Below are positions 1-10,572 of a stretch of DNA of 57,792 nucleotides, one piece after another. The stretch covers positions 68,136 through 125,927 of the forward strand of contig SZWC01002393.1 in the NCBI GenBank assembly GCA_023375785.1, read 5' to 3'. The notes under the pieces are model-generated. The model was not told where the DNA came from. It searched no databases and saw nothing but the letters and a program-made list of their open reading frames with translations. How positions within the stretch are numbered: the stretch's first letter is position 1; every line of letters starts with the position of its first letter. The translations under genes and the position numbers were made by a program. This DNA comes from Penium margaritaceum. Taxonomy: Eukaryota > Streptophyta > Zygnematophyceae > Desmidiales > Peniaceae.

Positions 1-374
1 CAAGCTGAGGAATCTAGGAAGGGGAAGAAGCTTCTAGAGGAAGGAAGGGATGCTTTCCTAGGTGAGAAAAAGGATAGCTTACCAAGGGCCACTCTAGAAG
101 CCATAGAATCTGCTAGGAAGCTCCAAATCTGGCATGCTTTGGTGTTCTGGAAAGCTTATATTAGTGCCTATAAAGTTCCACTGCTTGTGAGCCTTGATCA
201 AGTTTTTAATTCCCAGTAAATTGAGGCGAAAACTATTGCCTCACTCTCTGACCAGTTTTCTGTCATCCTTGGAACAAGTTGCCTCCACAGTTTCAGTCTC
301 TCCAAAAACAGTTGGTGGTGTGAACCAGCCACTGCTAGGGACCCTCCAGGGTGCACACTCACTCTCAGGCCAAC
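1..374 (+). repeat. Repeat R, copy 1 (left part outside the window)
   Basis: These bases match 14506-14880 almost colinearly, including the stretch ending in AGGGTGCACACTCA and AGGCCAACA. The copy is already inside the repeat at base 1, so its tRNA-like head, visible in copy R2, would lie upstream of the window. The repeat is rich in TCTAGAAG-type motifs. No protein is recognised; the open frames on both strands differ between the copies as expected for non-coding repeat drift. At its right end it joins a copia fragment directly. It could be a long SINE or part of an unknown LTR. Confidence 0.7.
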
Positions 375-566
375 AAAGGATACGTGGACGTGGAGGTGGT
401 GGTTGGTGGGAAGCGGGTGCAGCACGTCATCAAAGACGTGCAGCACGTACCCGGCTTGGTTGACATTCTAAGTGCCAGTTGCTTGATGGACAAGGGGTAC
501 AAGGTGCTCTTCAAGAAAAAGGGGGCAAACCAGACACTGCTTAACATAGTACGGACCATGGCAAGA
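370..566 (+). pseudogene. Copia (family C) protease-integrase deletion fragment
   Basis: The frame starting near 375 encodes a peptide closely matching the region after the protease active site in family C copies (hallmarks VEVVVGGKRVQ and VQHVPGL, then DKGYKVLFKKKG). At about 526 it jumps directly to NQTLLNIVRTM, a motif near the end of the family C integrase core. The roughly 700 bases normally between them are missing, so this is an internal-deletion remnant. It follows repeat R1 without spacer. It has no active site and no function is expected. Confidence 0.7.
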
Positions 567-687
567 TGTACTGATGCCACCAAAAGGCTATAGCAAAGTC
601 TTTCATGCGATACTTACACGTTTTGGATGGGTGAGCGAGAAGTCTCACGCTCAGTAAACATTTCAGCGTCTCCTTCAACAGTCAAGC

Positions 688-1050
688 ATGGCACTGTACT
701 TGCACAGATTCCACAAGATCATCATACTTGCAGACATCACCCATGAAGAATTCTGTTGTCACCATGACAACGGCCTCAAACAGGACATCCGGCAAGAAAT
801 TGCCACCTACGGCATCCACAATGACCTACCACGGATGATTGTACCAACAGAAAAGATTGTCAGCACCAACTACAACGCTAGGATCTAGAAATCCTATGGC
901 TGGCGACCTCCCAACCACAATCATTGTAGAAAAGGAAAAATCCAGTCGGAGGACTCCTCAACTCTGATGGAAGTGGACACCGTTGGTCAATGAGACACGC
1001 GCACATGGTACAACTACAGAAAAGTTGGGCACATCACTCGAAACAAATGA
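688..1050 (+). pseudogene. Gy1 gag remnant with dead zinc knuckle
   Basis: The open stretch from 688 (66 residues) resembles the C-terminal part of gypsy Gag, with an amphipathic run ending in DIRQEIATYGIH. After two stops the zinc-knuckle position appears at 1006-1047 as WYNYRKVGHITRNK. The histidine is kept, but all three cysteines of the CX2CX4HX4C knuckle are replaced. The nucleocapsid would no longer bind zinc or RNA. The true Gag start is not in the sequence. Confidence 0.55.
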
Positions 1051-1202
1051 AGCAAGCAGCAGGCCAAAAAGGGGGGGGAAGTGGCAGAAAGATAAGTCGG
1101 AAAACAGTAAAACGCAGTAGTGAAAGGTGCAACTCTTGTTCAAGAGGATCGATCTGCACCAAACAATTTCCCATCTGAGCGGCTCATAATGCCGTAGAGG
1201 AT

Positions 1203-1698
1203 TTCTAACATTGCTAAATTTGACGAGGGGTACGAGGATGACCGGCCGGTAACACTGCTTAAAGTTGAATTCCGAGGTTGCAAGAGTTGTAGAATGGTAT
1301 CGGTAGTATTGGATGGAGGGGCCTCTCACACTTTTGTAAGCAGCGACATGGTTCAAAAACTGGATTTGCAAATCAAACTAGGGGTATTGGAAGGAAAAAC
1401 TGTCAATGGAAGATTGCAGATACAGAAACTCCGAGAACCACTGCAACTGCAAGTGGGAGCCTTCCGGGATGTAACGTTCTGGAGTTCATATTCAGTGAAT
1501 GATCACAAAATCATTCTCAAACCTGATTTCTTGTACCAGCAGAATCTGCAGATCGATAGGAATAGTGGCAACATCTACATCAAAATCAATGGCGCCAAGC
1601 GACAACTTCCATGTGTGGGGCGAAAGACACCAACAAAAGCAGCAGAGGTGGATGGAGCAAAGGAAACCGTAGCAAAAAAGAAGCGACAAGCTGTGTAG
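1203..1698 (+). pseudogene. Gy1 aspartic protease
   Basis: The protein from the ATG at 1294 (134 residues) starts with VVLDGGASHTFV, the retropepsin flap-and-active-site pattern normally DTGA or DSGA. Here the second position is Gly, so activity is doubtful. Downstream, ILKPDFLYQQ and a basic tail (residues about 115-134) resemble the protease-to-RT linker of gypsy elements. The frame runs in from about 1203 upstream, so the ATG is just the first methionine. It lies between the dead zinc knuckle and the RT. Confidence 0.7.
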
Positions 1699-2009
1699 CC
1701 AAAACCGCTCAACATGGCCAAGCATTGTAAACAACAAGGGGCTTGTGCATGGCTTCTACATCTCAAGCCAATGGAGGAAGCAAAAGTGGTAGCAGCTGAC
1801 TCATTGGCCTCATCAACCTCATCAGCCTCATTGGCCTCATAGGCATCAAGAAAATTTGCGATGGTTCGTGAAGAGTTCATACCTCTCATCCGAGAGTTTG
1901 CGACGTCTTCCCCGACAGACGCCCAAAAACCTTGCCACCTCAGCACGCCATCGACCATCACATCGAGTTTAAACCAGGCTGTCGACCCACCATGTGAGGG
2001 TTGTATCGG

Positions 2010-3178
2010 ATGAGCAACCATGAGCTGACCAAACTGAAAGAGAAACTCGACGAGATGCTCGGTCAAAGATTCATCCGCCCATCACATCACCATATGCCAC
2101 ACCAGTACTGTTCGTGAAGAAGAAAGCTGACGTGATGCGGATGTGCATTGACTACAGGGAATTAAACAAAGCTACCATCAAGAACCGCTATCCTTTCTCC
2201 TACGCCCACAGAATTTCCGACCAACTCGGAGGAGCTCAAATTTTCACTAAGATTGACCTACGCAATGGTTATCACCAGATCCATGTGGCAGATGGCGAGA
2301 TTCAGAAGACGACATTCTGAACACGCTAGGGGCATTTCTATGTCACGGTTATGCTGATCAGACTCACAGATACCCCGACAATGTTCATGGCGGGAATGAA
2401 CAACATTTTATGCCCCTACCTTGAAGATTTTGTTGTGGTATATCTCGACGCATTTCTGGTGTACAGCCGCACCCCAAAGGAGCATAATGGACATCTTTGA
2501 AAAGTTCTAAAAGCTGAACAAAGAGAGAAATTCTTCAAAACACTGTCAAATTGCGACTTTGTTTGCCATTCGATCAAGTTTTTTGGTCACATCATCAACG
2601 GCGGACGAATCACCATGGATCCGGAAAAAGTGACCGCAGTCGTTGATTGGCCGACACCGACCAACATCCGAGACGTGCAAACTTTCCTTGGCTTTTGCAA
2701 TTGCTACCGCCATTTCATACATGATTACGCTCGAGTGTCAGCGCTTCTCTCCAACCAAAATTGGAAGAGAAATGAGCGGTGGTGGGGAGACACCAAAAAG
2801 AAGTGTTTACCTCTCTGTGAGACGCTTCAACCTCGGCGCCAGCCCTACGATTGGCGGATCCAACGATCGACTACAACATGGCTACGGATGCCCCCGACCG
2901 AGCCATTAGCGTAATTCTCCTAGAGGATCATGGAAACGGAAAACAACCAATCGCATACATGTCGCAAAAGTTGCACCGACTAGAACTCAACTTTGTCGTA
3001 GGCAAAAAGTAGATGCTAGCATACATACAAGCAATGAAGACGTGGCGGTGCAATCTTTTGTGCCGCCGATGCATCATGCGCACTGTCCATCACGCACTGA
3101 AATATTTGAAGACACAGCAGAACCTCAATCGACGTCAAACCCAATGGATGAAGTATCTCAAGTCCGGGTTTGACTAAA
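2010..3178 (+). pseudogene. Gy1 reverse transcriptase and RNase H
   Basis: RT begins near 2010 (HELTKLKEKLDEML) and is clear at 2114-2320 with CIDYRELNKATIKNRYP and FTKIDLRNGYHQI. The catalytic YLDD box appears at about 2440 as VYLDAFLVYS, so one of its two aspartates is changed to Ala. The palm-thumb and RNase H junction follows at 2615 (DPEKVTAVVDWPTP, FLGFCNCYRHFI). RNase H is recognisable to about 3178 (MATDAPDRAISVIL, IAYMSQKL). Stops at 2318, near 2500 and 3012 and several frame changes show it is dead. Confidence 0.85.
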
Positions 3179-4442
3179 ATATTGAGTATCGGCCGAGCAA
3201 AATCAACCCAAGAGATGCACTCATGCCGACCAGACTTAATAGCTGAGGCAGCGATACTTCAACTGCAGCCAGATCTGTATCTTGCAAAGTTATTCACACG
3301 TGACTACAAACAGCATGGCGGATACACCAAGTCAGAGTTCTGGCATGACGCACCCTCTTAGAGACGGCACTTCACTCGCCAGGTGGTCGTAACCCAAAAA
3401 AATGAACTCTACCACATGCTGCTCGAGGAGTTTCATGACACCAGTCCAGGTGGAAATTTTGGAGAGGTCAAGATGTTGAAGAAGCTGGTGAAGTATTCCT
3501 GCTGGGAAAAAAATGCAAACTGACGTGGCCAACTTCTACAAATCATGTTACGTGTCAGCGACAAAAATCCCGTCGCACGCGGCCACCCGGACTTCTGCAC
3601 CCGCTCCCCATTTTGATGGAACCGTGGATTGACATCTCCATGGACTTTGTCACTGGACTACCAGTCACACGCGAGAGATATGATGGAATCCTCATGGTTG
3701 TTGACAGATTTTCCAAAATCTCCCACTTCTTCCGACGACGACCACCATCATCGCATATAATTCGGCAGCATCCACTGCAATGGTTATGATTCCGTTTGAA
3801 GTGTTGCATGGAGAACTTACCGCAACACCAGACGGACATCACAGCCGGAGCAACATTCCCGCAGTTGACATACAATGCTGGAACTTCTCCACTATATGGG
3901 AAGAAACACAGCATATACTCATGAAGAGGCAAGCAGCGATGAAGAGAGCACCCAACCAACATCGCAGTGACGACGTGTTTGCCGTTGGCAAAAACGTCTT
4001 CCTCAGTTTGGCAAATATCAAACTCTATGGAGTCAACTGTTTGAAACTCCAACCCCAATGGTTGGGACCGTTTGAGATTGAGCGCATGCAAACGCCCATG
4101 GTTGCGCAACTCAAACTCCCCGACACTATGGACGTGCATCTGGTATTCCACATCAGCAGACTCAAGCACTACTGGGACCCCGGCGAGACCTTTACTGGCA
4201 TGGATGTATCTCCCCCTCCTCCTGTACAAGTGGATGAATACACCGAGTACAACATCGAGGACATCCTTGGCCATTGACAATGTGGCAAAGTGACGGAATA
4301 TCTTGTTAAGTGGCATGGCTACGATGCCGCACACAACTGCTGGGAACCCTACAGCAACCTCTGTGACGTTGATCCTCTAATCGTCAGGTATTATTGCCAG
4401 CACTGGTCTACATCTCTACGCGAGCCGGGACGTTACAGCTAA
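3176..4442 (+). pseudogene. Gy1 integrase with internal deletion, plus chromodomain
   Basis: The integrase zinc-binding region lies at about 3395-3560 (ELYHMLLEEFHD). The first catalytic aspartate is in DISMDFVTGLP near 3640. At about 3750 the reading jumps from FFRRRPP to IAYNSAASTAM, which normally lies after the third catalytic residue. The second Asp and the Glu of the DDE triad are therefore deleted. The C-terminal GPFEIERM region is followed by a chromodomain (YNIEDILGH, then TEYLVKWHGYDAAHNCWEP) interrupted by a TGA at 4276. The chromodomain of such elements is known to bind modified histone H3 and guide integration. The stop at 4440 overlaps the polypurine tract. Confidence 0.85.
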
Positions 4443-5178
4443 AGGGGGGGGGGGGTGTTGCGCACCAGACATACACGAGTCCCTAAACTCCCTAAGTGGG
4501 TGTTTTTGTCATTGCACAAATAGCCCACAGTGCGACGAAACACCCAATTTTCGCTCTGGTGGTCAAGGGCTTTCTGGCCACCTGCCCTTGCCCTCCAGTG
4601 ATTCCTTCTCCCACGTTCTGACAACTTTGACCATTTTCAAGAAACATCGACATAAGTATGACAACCTTGTGGTTGAATTCTTGATACATCAAGATTTGTC
4701 AAGATAGTGTAAAGATGCATCTCGTGTCACGCACCAGACGTACACAAGTCCCTAATATTTCCGAGTAGGAATTTCTTTCATAACACGAAGAGCCCATTGC
4801 ATCGAGACCTTGATCTTCACTCTGATGGTCGAGGGAAATTGAGCCAGCTATCCTTGCCCTTGAATGACCCTTGTTGCAATTTTGGAAAGATTTGACCATC
4901 TTTGAGCATCGACGACAGAAGTGTCACAACCTTTTCGTCAACTCCTCATTGCATAGAGAAACATCAAGATTTGTAAAGATGCATCTCTCATCTTCGCGGT
5001 CGATCTTTGAAGCCCCCCAATTGGCAGAGCTTCTCCATCCAACCATTCAGGATGTGATTTTATACTCATCGCTTGACAATCAACTCGAACGCCCCAACTA
5101 TGTCTCATCTTTAACTCAGCACTTGTTTATATGTATCCGATCATTTTGACACTTGTCATCAAAACATAGCTACCACTA
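4441..5178 (+). repeat. Gy1 polypurine tract and 3' LTR with internal tandem duplication
   Basis: A run of AAA plus 12 G (4441-4455) abuts TGTTGCGCACCAGAC at 4456, as expected for a plus-strand primer followed by an LTR start. From 4726 the same sequence restarts (TGTCACGCACCAGACG) and can be followed through to the GTAAAGATGCATCTC stretch, so about 270 bp are tandemly duplicated and diverged. The LTR end is not proven because no second LTR exists here; the TATA-like TTTATATGTATC near 5130 fits an LTR promoter zone. Confidence 0.65.
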
Positions 5179-5198
5179 ATTACAAATTGCTCAAGTGT

Positions 5199-5850
5199 CC
5201 TCGTGGAGGAAGCCAAAATCTTCACTGAGGGCAATGGGACTCAGACCTTCAAGTATCTGTAGTGCATGTTGCTAGAGTACTTGCGTGACGGTCTTGCCAA
5301 CAAGAAGCTGAAGGACAAGACCATTACAATGGCAGCTGGCCATGCTTGGACAAGCTAGAGGGCATTACGGGACTACATGAGTCCAGTGTATTCGATGAAC
5401 CAAAAACACTACTCAGACACACATCCAAACTTGCGTGCACAGCAAGGCCGCGACATGCGCATAGACGCTACGGGGGCTCGAGGAGCAGCCGGACAGTGGG
5501 GTGGGGACAAGGGCAAGCAGCCCGCAAATCCTCCACTCAAGAAGAGTGGCGGACACAAGAATCCAAACCACAAGCGCAGCCACGACAATGACAAGCTGCA
5601 GGCGGCACGTGAGCGTTGTAACACAGCCTTCCACGACGGACTCTGCCACAGCTGCATGCAGCCGGTCTACAATAGGGCTCAGTACCCTGAGGCTGCTAGT
5701 GGTGGACAGGAGGCCACGGCGCTAGCTGTAGGATCAGCACCTTGTGGGGATGTTGCAACAAGAGGCCGCGGACAAGGCCGTGGATAGGGCTTCGGTCGCG
5801 GCAATGGACCCAGCCATGGAAACGGACAGCGCCGTGGTGCGTGTTTTCCC
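5199..5850 (+). pseudogene. Gy2 gag remnant
   Basis: A frame entering at 5199 (EEAKIFTEGNGTQTFKYL) with two TAG stops continues into the open stretch 5377-5787. That part is rich in Lys, Gly and Gln, consistent with nucleocapsid. A degenerate knuckle is seen at about 5613-5690: a Cys, then GLCHSCMQPVYNRAQYP, where the GxC-xxC pattern survives but the His and last Cys are replaced. An RG-rich tail (TRGRGQGRG) follows. The N-terminal half of Gag is missing. Confidence 0.6.
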
Positions 5851-6359
5851 CACCCCTCAGTGACGTAAGTGCGAACCATTTAGAGGTAAAAGTGGATTAG
5901 GAGTGTGGATTCATGTTTTCAGACGAGGATGTTAAAAAATTTGACTTTTTTACGAGTTCAATGTTCTCTGTTGTTTTCTCCCCTCTTGTTAAACCTCATT
6001 CTACACTTGTTGACCGTCATTGCTCACTAAACCTTGCATCCTCGGATGCGATGCGTGATCGGACATGCTTAGTGGTGGAAAAACCAACCACTTTGCAAAA
6101 GTTATGTGATGCAGTAATTGAAGCAAACGCCCTCAAAGCGATAGGTTCAATCATGTTCAGTGTACCTTTGGTTGACGACTTTGACACGGTCAAATTAAAG
6201 GACAGGAAGGTGCTAGCCAAATTGACATGTGCCCACAACATGTGGACTCGAGTAGGTGAATCATGAGAGCTACGGCGTCTGCCATCTAGACTTCGTGTTT
6301 ATCACAAACTCGGCTTGCCATCGTCGTGCCTGTTCACTCGGAAGAGTGGAGGCAACATG

Positions 6360-6610
6360 ACGATGTAGTTCAAAGAAAACCTAGTTGGTGCTCCCGTGAA
6401 CGTACTTGCTAACACTGGATGAGATGACTCATTTGTTGGCCTTGATTTTACCCATCAGGTTGGCCTAAAGCATGAGTCATCAAATGGCGCAATTTTTGTC
6501 AGTGACAACCTTACGGTACCCGTGATTGGTACTTGTAAAGCAAAAACTTGTATTCAAGGGTACACACGGAGTATCACGTTGAAGATACTCAACCTTCTTG
6601 ACCCGTTTGA
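6360..6610 (+). pseudogene. Gy2 aspartic protease remnant
   Basis: The frame reads VNVLANTG, a stop, then DSFVGLDFTHQVGL. This aligns with the DTGAT(D/H)SFI retropepsin site, in which the catalytic Asp has become Asn and a TGA interrupts the loop. The following GTCKAKTCIQGY and LNLLDPFEVVLS fit the second half of the fold. About 510 bp between this and gag (5851-6359) code weakly: 5913-6266 has an open frame of 117 residues that I do not recognise, presumably linker or gag remains. Confidence 0.55.
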
Positions 6611-6769
6611 AGTGGTGCTAAGCAGTCCCTGACTTTGTGAAAACAAGGCTCTTATGTGCTTTGAATCAAAGCGCTTGATCCTCCGAAAAGGACAAACCAC
6701 CTCAAACTCTATGCTAGCCTGTCTACGATGCAGGTCAAGAGACGTATTCGACAAGGTTGTTGATACTTC

Positions 6770-7650
6770 TTGGCCCAGCTACAGATAGTGGAGGACAACA
6801 TGAAGGAAGACACGCCACAAGAGATCAAATCTCTATTGGCGAAGTTCTCGGATGTATTCAAATACCCACCGGTTGAGCTTCCACCAGAACAATACATGGG
6901 CCACAGGATCTTGCTGCAACCGGAGGCGACTCCTCCGTTCACACCCATGTACCACCTTAGTCCAGCAGAAAGGTGAGAGGCCAAATGCCAAATCAAAGAA
7001 TACCTTGCAAAAGGATGGAACGAGCCAAGTAGCTCGCCGTACGTTGCGCCGATCTTTTTGTGAACAAGGATGGTGGTTTGCGCATTTGCATGGACTACCG
7101 GGTGTTGAACAAGCTAACGGTGAAAAATCGATTCCCCTTACCGTGGGTTGAGGACCTGTTTGACCAACTCCAAAGGGTAAAAGTTTTTTCGTCCTAATAT
7201 TTGTCTCAAGGGTACCATCAAATCCGCATCACAGAAGAGGATGTACCCAAAACCGTGTTTCGAATGCACATGTGACACTATCAGTTTCGAGTGTTATGCT
7301 TCGAGCTTACAAATTCCCTAGCAACCTTCCAAGGAGAAATGAGCTAAACGTTTGCCAATCAACTTGCCTAGTTTATCTTAGTTTACCTGGATGACATTCT
7401 GGTTTTCTCCAAATCCATGGAAGAGCACATGGAATATTTGTGCAAAGTCTTCGCGATCCTTCAGGAGCAGAAGTTCTACCCAAAAGTGAGCAAGTGCAAG
7501 TTTGCACAAGATGAGCTCGAATACCTTGGACACATCATCGAAAAGGACGGTATCCATGTCACCCCACAAAAGGTCCAAGCCATGGTGGACTGGCCACGCC
7601 AAGAAAATCTCGGGCAAATTCGGTCTTTCCTCGGCCTTGCAAACTCCTTT
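6770..7650 (+). pseudogene. Gy2 reverse transcriptase
   Basis: The RT region starts with LLAKFSDVFKYPP and continues through the fingers ([28 protein letters not shown]), YHQIRITEEDVPKT and the catalytic box VYLDDILVFSKS at about 7380-7415. Both aspartates are intact. The connection region YPKVSKCKFAQDELEYLGHII follows. TGA and TAG codons at about 6975, 7198, 7275, 7345 and 7370 break the frame, so despite the intact active site no full enzyme can be made. Confidence 0.85.
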
Positions 7651-8170
7651 CGATGATTTATGCAAGGATATTCGGCCTTGTTAGCACCACTAACCAAGCT
7701 CACGCAAAAGGACATACGTTGGGAATGGACATCTGATTGCAAGAACGCCTTTCTCAAAGTCAAAGAGCTCCTATCCACAGTACCTACACTAGCTCTTTTG
7801 GATCCATCGCAACAATGGGAGGTTCAATGTGATGCGTCGGTAGTAGGACTCGTAGCTGTCCTTATGTAGAACGGTCACCTAGTTGCATATGAGAGCCAGA
7901 AGCTCATCCTCGTAGAAACCCGGTATACAACTAGGGATCAAGAGCTCCTTCCGGTGGTACATGCTTTAAAGATGTGGCGTTGCTACCTCAAGGGTGCTGA
8001 AGGGGATGTGACGGTCGTGACCCACCATAACCCATTGGTGTTTTTCCAGATGCAACCAAACCTGTCAAGACGAGAGGCGCGTTGGAGCGAATACCCGAGC
8101 CGGTTCTCGTTCACATGGGAGTATCAGCTGGGATGCATTAACATAACCGATCCAGTAAGCCAACAGCTTG
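7651..8170 (+). pseudogene. Gy2 RNase H
   Basis: RNase H follows RT in nearly the same frame: LLAPLTKLTQKD, then WEVQCDASVVGLVAVLM (the first catalytic Asp is in CDAS), YTTRDQELLPVVHALKMWRCYL with its Glu, and VVTHHNPLVFF, where the usual TDH is THH. The catalytic Asp of that motif is therefore lost. Stops occur at 7654 and 7867. The family role is to degrade the RNA strand of the RNA-DNA hybrid. Confidence 0.8.
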
Positions 8171-8289
8171 TGAAAGTTATAGCAACCACTAAGGTCGGTG
8201 GATGTTTTATGGCCATTACAACAACAACAGTACAAACGCCACATCCACTGCACCTCTGCGGCAACCACCACGAGAGATCATCCATTAAA

Positions 8290-9460
8290 ACGGTTTTGTA
8301 AGTAGCATTTGGATGGGATACTATGTGGATTTTTGGTTTCAAGACTCTCAAAACGTGGACAAGTACGGATTGGTGGAGGCCGTAGGAATTTTTGGCATGG
8401 AGAACAAGTTATTGTGCCAAGCTTTGGAGACCTTTGAGCAAAGATTGTCTCCCAGTTACATGGCCCGCCAACCGTAGGTCATGTGGGACCTTGAAAAACT
8501 ATACAGGCATTCTCAAACCACTATTGGTGGCTAGGATGGAGTGTCAATGTCCATCACTATTACGTGACATGCGATCCATGTCTTTGGAACAAGGCTAGTA
8601 ACAAAAAGCCTACTAGACTCCTCCAACAGCTTCCCATTCCTGGGACTTCATGGGAGTGCATCAGCATGAACTTCATTACAAGTCTTTCAGACACGGCGCA
8701 TGGCCACGATGTAAGACTAAAGGTTGTGGATCTTCTGACAAAGATGACGCACTTTTTTCCTACGACCACTGATGTGAACGCAAAGGAGACCGCTTGTCTC
8801 TTCTTTGAAGGTGTTGTAAGATACCACGGCTTGCCGTTGCACATCATCTCTGATCAAGATCAAAAAGTTGCTCGTAAGTTTTGGTAAAAGATGCACGCGT
8901 ACTTTGGCATCGAGTTGCAAATGTCGACAGTGTTTCACCATCAAACGGATGGACAAACAGAACAAACGAATCGCACTCTGGAACAGATGCTCCACATGTA
9001 CGTGCATCTTGCCATGAATGATTGGGATGGATTCCTAGCACTGGCAGAGTTTACGGTGAATAACTGAGTGAACAAGTCCACACAGTTCACATCGTTTGTG
9101 TTGAACAGTGGTCAGCATCCAGTGGTACCCTCTTCATTGGTGAAGAGTGGGAGTACAGGACGACAAGTTCCTTCTGTTCAAGCCTTTGCCGAGCGCATAA
9201 ACTCCTTGCTACAGGAGGCGAAGGGTCACCTTCAAGCAGCCAGGCAACGACAAAAGGCAGATGCCGACAAAACTTGCCGTGAGGTCTCGTTTGACATCGG
9301 TGACAAAGTGCTCCTTACCACTAAGAACCTTCGGCTGAAGCTGCCAGGGGCGCAAAAACTCCTACCGAAGTGGATTGGGTCGTTTCCCATCGTGGCACGG
9401 ATCGGGCCAGTGGCACACCGATGGGTGCTTCCGCCGAGTATGAAGATACATGACGTATGA
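8290..9460 (+). pseudogene. Gy2 integrase
   Basis: The integrase core is recognisable from about 8560 (CDPCLWNKASNKKP, the tail of the HHCC zinc finger). The first catalytic aspartate is replaced by Asn (SMNFITSL). The second is kept (HIISDQDQKVA), and the Glu region is kept (HQTDGQTEQTNRTLEQML). The core ends with a TGA at about 9065. The C-terminal domain (FDIGDKVLLTTKNLRLK, then LPKWIGSFPIVARIG) lies in 9068-9460. Stops at 8885 and 9065 plus the Asp-to-Asn change make it inactive. Confidence 0.85.
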
Positions 9461-9499
9461 CATGAGAGCCTTCTGCCTCCATACACGTTAGACGGATCC

Positions 9500-9691
9500 G
9501 TTTATCCACCGCCAACAGTCCTTTCTGCCGATAGCCAATACGAGGTCCTTCGCCTACTCCAGCATCCAGAGTATACTCTTCGGTCGCACGTTGTTAGGGA
9601 GTACCTCGTTTATTGGGCCGGTTGTGGACCTGAACATAACTCGTGGGAGCCCGAATCTCGGTTGCCCACAGGGGTGGTCAACGAGTGCTAG
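9500..9691 (+). pseudogene. Gy2 chromodomain
   Basis: After a TGA at 9458 the frame reads YEVLRLLQHPEY, then REYLVYWAGCGPEHNSWEPESRL, the three-strand plus helix pattern of a chromodomain (usual form YLVKWKGY and the WEP motif). One aromatic-cage position and the WEP signature are kept. A TAG ends it at 9689. The 330 bp that follow before the polypurine tract have an open frame at 9591-9848 in another register and no recognised domain. Confidence 0.75.
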
Positions 9692-10017
9692 AGTGAGCTT
9701 GCACCTCGCACAGATTGACGCGTGGGAGGAGGTACCACATGAACGCGGAATAAGTGAACAACATTCTCGCAGGGCAGCATTCATGGACAGCGACCAGAAT
9801 AGGTTGGAAACGCCCAACATGGTTGTCACGCGGACGTTCCAGCCTTAAGGGGGGAGGCTGCTAGCCATGCCGACTGACAAGCTGTAGCTTAGGTCCAAGT
9901 GCCATGCACGTGTTCATGTTTAGCTGAAGATTGAAATTAATGATATTCTTTCACAATCTTGACAACTCACTACCTGGCACTCTCACTTCTTGGTCATGAA
10001 CCGGGACGGTTCATAAT

Positions 10018-10500
10018 AAGTGGGGAGGAATGTAGCGGGAGGGGCCGGTTCAGCCCTCCCACCTCACGATAGCAAAGGGGGTGGTTGCAAGCCACCCCTC
10101 GCTTTTGCGAAGGTTGGCTGGTGGTTAACCACCCGCTGGCTACCGGCCGGTTGGCTGCCGGCTGGCTGGGTGGCTGGCGACCGGTCAAGTGACCGGGTGG
10201 CCAGCGGCCGGCGAGCCTTCAGCCGCCAAGCCTTCAGCCACCGATCGAGTTGGTGGCTTGATCGGCGGCAAGTAGGCCGCGCGGCCTCGAGGGCCGAGGC
10301 TTGTGGCCTCGTGCCGTCGCCCTCGCTTGCCCTCCTTGCTCGCGAGAGCAAGTGAGCTCGAGGGATAGTGCGAGAGCAAGGACCAAGGAATGCACGAGAA
10401 GAGTCGGCGCAAAATCGCCGATCGTGCCTCACACGCCACGATTTTCTGCCAACGTGTCAAGAACAAAACTCAAGTTTGTTTAGGATGAACTATGATTTTC
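10018..10500 (+). repeat. Gy2 polypurine tract and start of 3' LTR
   Basis: AAGTGGGGAGGAA at 10018-10030 followed by TGTAGCGGGAGGGG at 10031 is the typical arrangement of a plus-strand primer and LTR start. Another purine run, AAGGGGGGAGG at 9847-9857, is a weaker alternative. The LTR opens with a GC-rich tract packed with GGCTGGC and CCGGCC motifs (10100-10290). The LTR end is not resolved because there is no second copy. Confidence 0.55.
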
Positions 10501-10540
10501 AGAACTGGAAACTCGTGCGAACTCACAAGTTCGAGGTAAT

Positions 10541-10572
10541 ACCCCCTCATTTTGGACCCAAAATGAGGGGGT
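10541..10572. repeat. Perfect 15-bp inverted repeat with 2-nt loop
   Basis: The left arm ACCCCCTCATTTTGG (10541-10555) and right arm CCAAAATGAGGGGGT (10558-10572) are exact reverse complements with only AC between them. Such a cruciform or RNA hairpin is much stronger than expected by chance. It sits in or just after the presumed Gy2 LTR. Confidence 0.85.

Larger units (their letters stand above)
688..5178 (+). mobile_element. Ty3/gypsy chromodomain element Gy1, 5'-truncated
   Basis: Domain order is gag, protease, reverse transcriptase, RNase H, integrase, chromodomain, then a polypurine tract and a 3' LTR. This is the order of plant chromodomain gypsy elements. No 5' LTR or primer site is seen to the left, and 567-687 shows nothing recognisable, so the 5' end is missing. 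The coding part has many stops and frameshifts. The right edge is set where LTR-like sequence gives way to Gy2 gag and is uncertain by tens of bases. Confidence 0.8.
5199..10500 (+). mobile_element. Ty3/gypsy chromodomain element Gy2, 5'-truncated
   Basis: This second gypsy element begins abruptly within gag just after the Gy1 LTR. It runs through protease, RT, RNase H, integrase and chromodomain to a polypurine tract at 10018-10030. It is a different lineage from Gy1, judged from its integrase and chromodomain sequences. No 5' LTR or primer site is visible. Many TAG and TGA stops interrupt otherwise well-aligned domains. The right end of the 3' LTR is not determined. Confidence 0.8.

Noticed and set aside
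3555..4334. 259-residue minus-strand frame
   Set aside because: Antisense of the Gy1 integrase and chromodomain, which are recognised on the plus strand.
4230..4440. Chromodomain as a host chromatin protein
   Set aside because: It follows a gypsy integrase directly and ends at the polypurine tract, so it belongs to Gy1.
9847..9858. AAGGGGGGAGG as the Gy2 polypurine tract
   Set aside because: The tract at 10018-10030 is followed by a more typical LTR start (TGTAGCGGG); the earlier run is kept only as an alternative.
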